DNA of 64,000 nucleotides from contig MU385797.1 in assembly GCA_022497155.1 (NCBI GenBank), positions 46,379 to 110,378 on the forward strand, given 5' to 3'. Below the pieces are notes generated by a model that did not search any database, had not been told where the DNA came from, and saw only the letters and a program-made list of their open reading frames with translations. This document shows positions 63,895 through 64,000 of the stretch, one piece after another (positions within the stretch are counted from its first letter, which is position 1; every line of letters starts with the position of its first letter). The position numbers and the translations under genes are program-made. Source of the stretch: Whalleya microplaca (taxonomy: Eukaryota; Ascomycota; Sordariomycetes; Xylariales; Xylariaceae).

Positions 63895-64000
63895 AGCTGT
63901 AGCTAGCTGACCTGCTGTCACCTGCTGACCTGCTGTCACCTGCTGTCAGCTGCTAGGGAGGCTTACAGGGAGGTCACCTGATCTGAGCTGCTGCAGCTGC

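Noticed and set aside
63868..63950. Possible CRISPR-like or telomeric repeat at the right end
   Set aside because: It is a (GCT)9 microsatellite followed by CTG-type words without regular spacers or TTAGGG units.

Overview
The window reads as nuclear DNA of a filamentous ascomycete (Pezizomycotina, perhaps a sordariomycete). The genes have short GT-AG introns with CTAAC/CTAAT-like branch sites and encode typical mould proteins: a secreted GH10 xylanase, an M14 carboxypeptidase, a SAT4-type membrane protein and a DHA2 transporter. Their surroundings look mutated by RIP (repeat-induced point mutation). Genus and species cannot be named from the sequence alone.

Layout. (1) About 1-14982 is very AT-rich and full of TpA, with little CpA/TpG but surviving CpG. 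It holds a complete but dead Ty3/Gypsy chromovirus (1487-8972, 234-bp LTRs, CTTTA target duplications) next to a Copia element on the minus strand. Each carries a short insertion that looks unmutated. The AT-rich block stops exactly at the end of the Copia LTR. (2) About 14983-48285 is a normal-composition island with seven genes: M14 carboxypeptidase (+), SAT4/rhodopsin-like membrane protein (-), alpha-arrestin (+), GH10 xylanase (+), DHA2 major facilitator (-), SnoaL-like protein (+) and the Elg1 clamp-loader subunit (-). Between 22.6 and 30.6 kb there is no gene I can defend. (3) About 48286-62980 is a second RIP-mutated block with nested Gypsy elements: an integrase relic, one complete element with 191-bp LTRs and TAAAA duplications, an inverted fragment of the same family, and a gag-protease relic. 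(4) From 63287 to the end the composition is normal again, and the window ends in CTG-type repeats.

The genes do not form an obvious pathway or biosynthetic cluster. Xylanase and carboxypeptidase are both secreted hydrolases; the others are housekeeping (Elg1, arrestin) or membrane proteins. The most notable structure is the carboxypeptidase gene. Its seventh intron holds a complete 2.2-kb, gag-only, antisense Copia-type LTR element that has itself been lightly mutated by RIP, yet every exon stays open. The reading frame only closes (1293 nt, 430 aa) if a 4-nt micro-exon at 17796-17799 is included. I found no CRISPR array, rRNA, convincing tRNA, or defence-type system.
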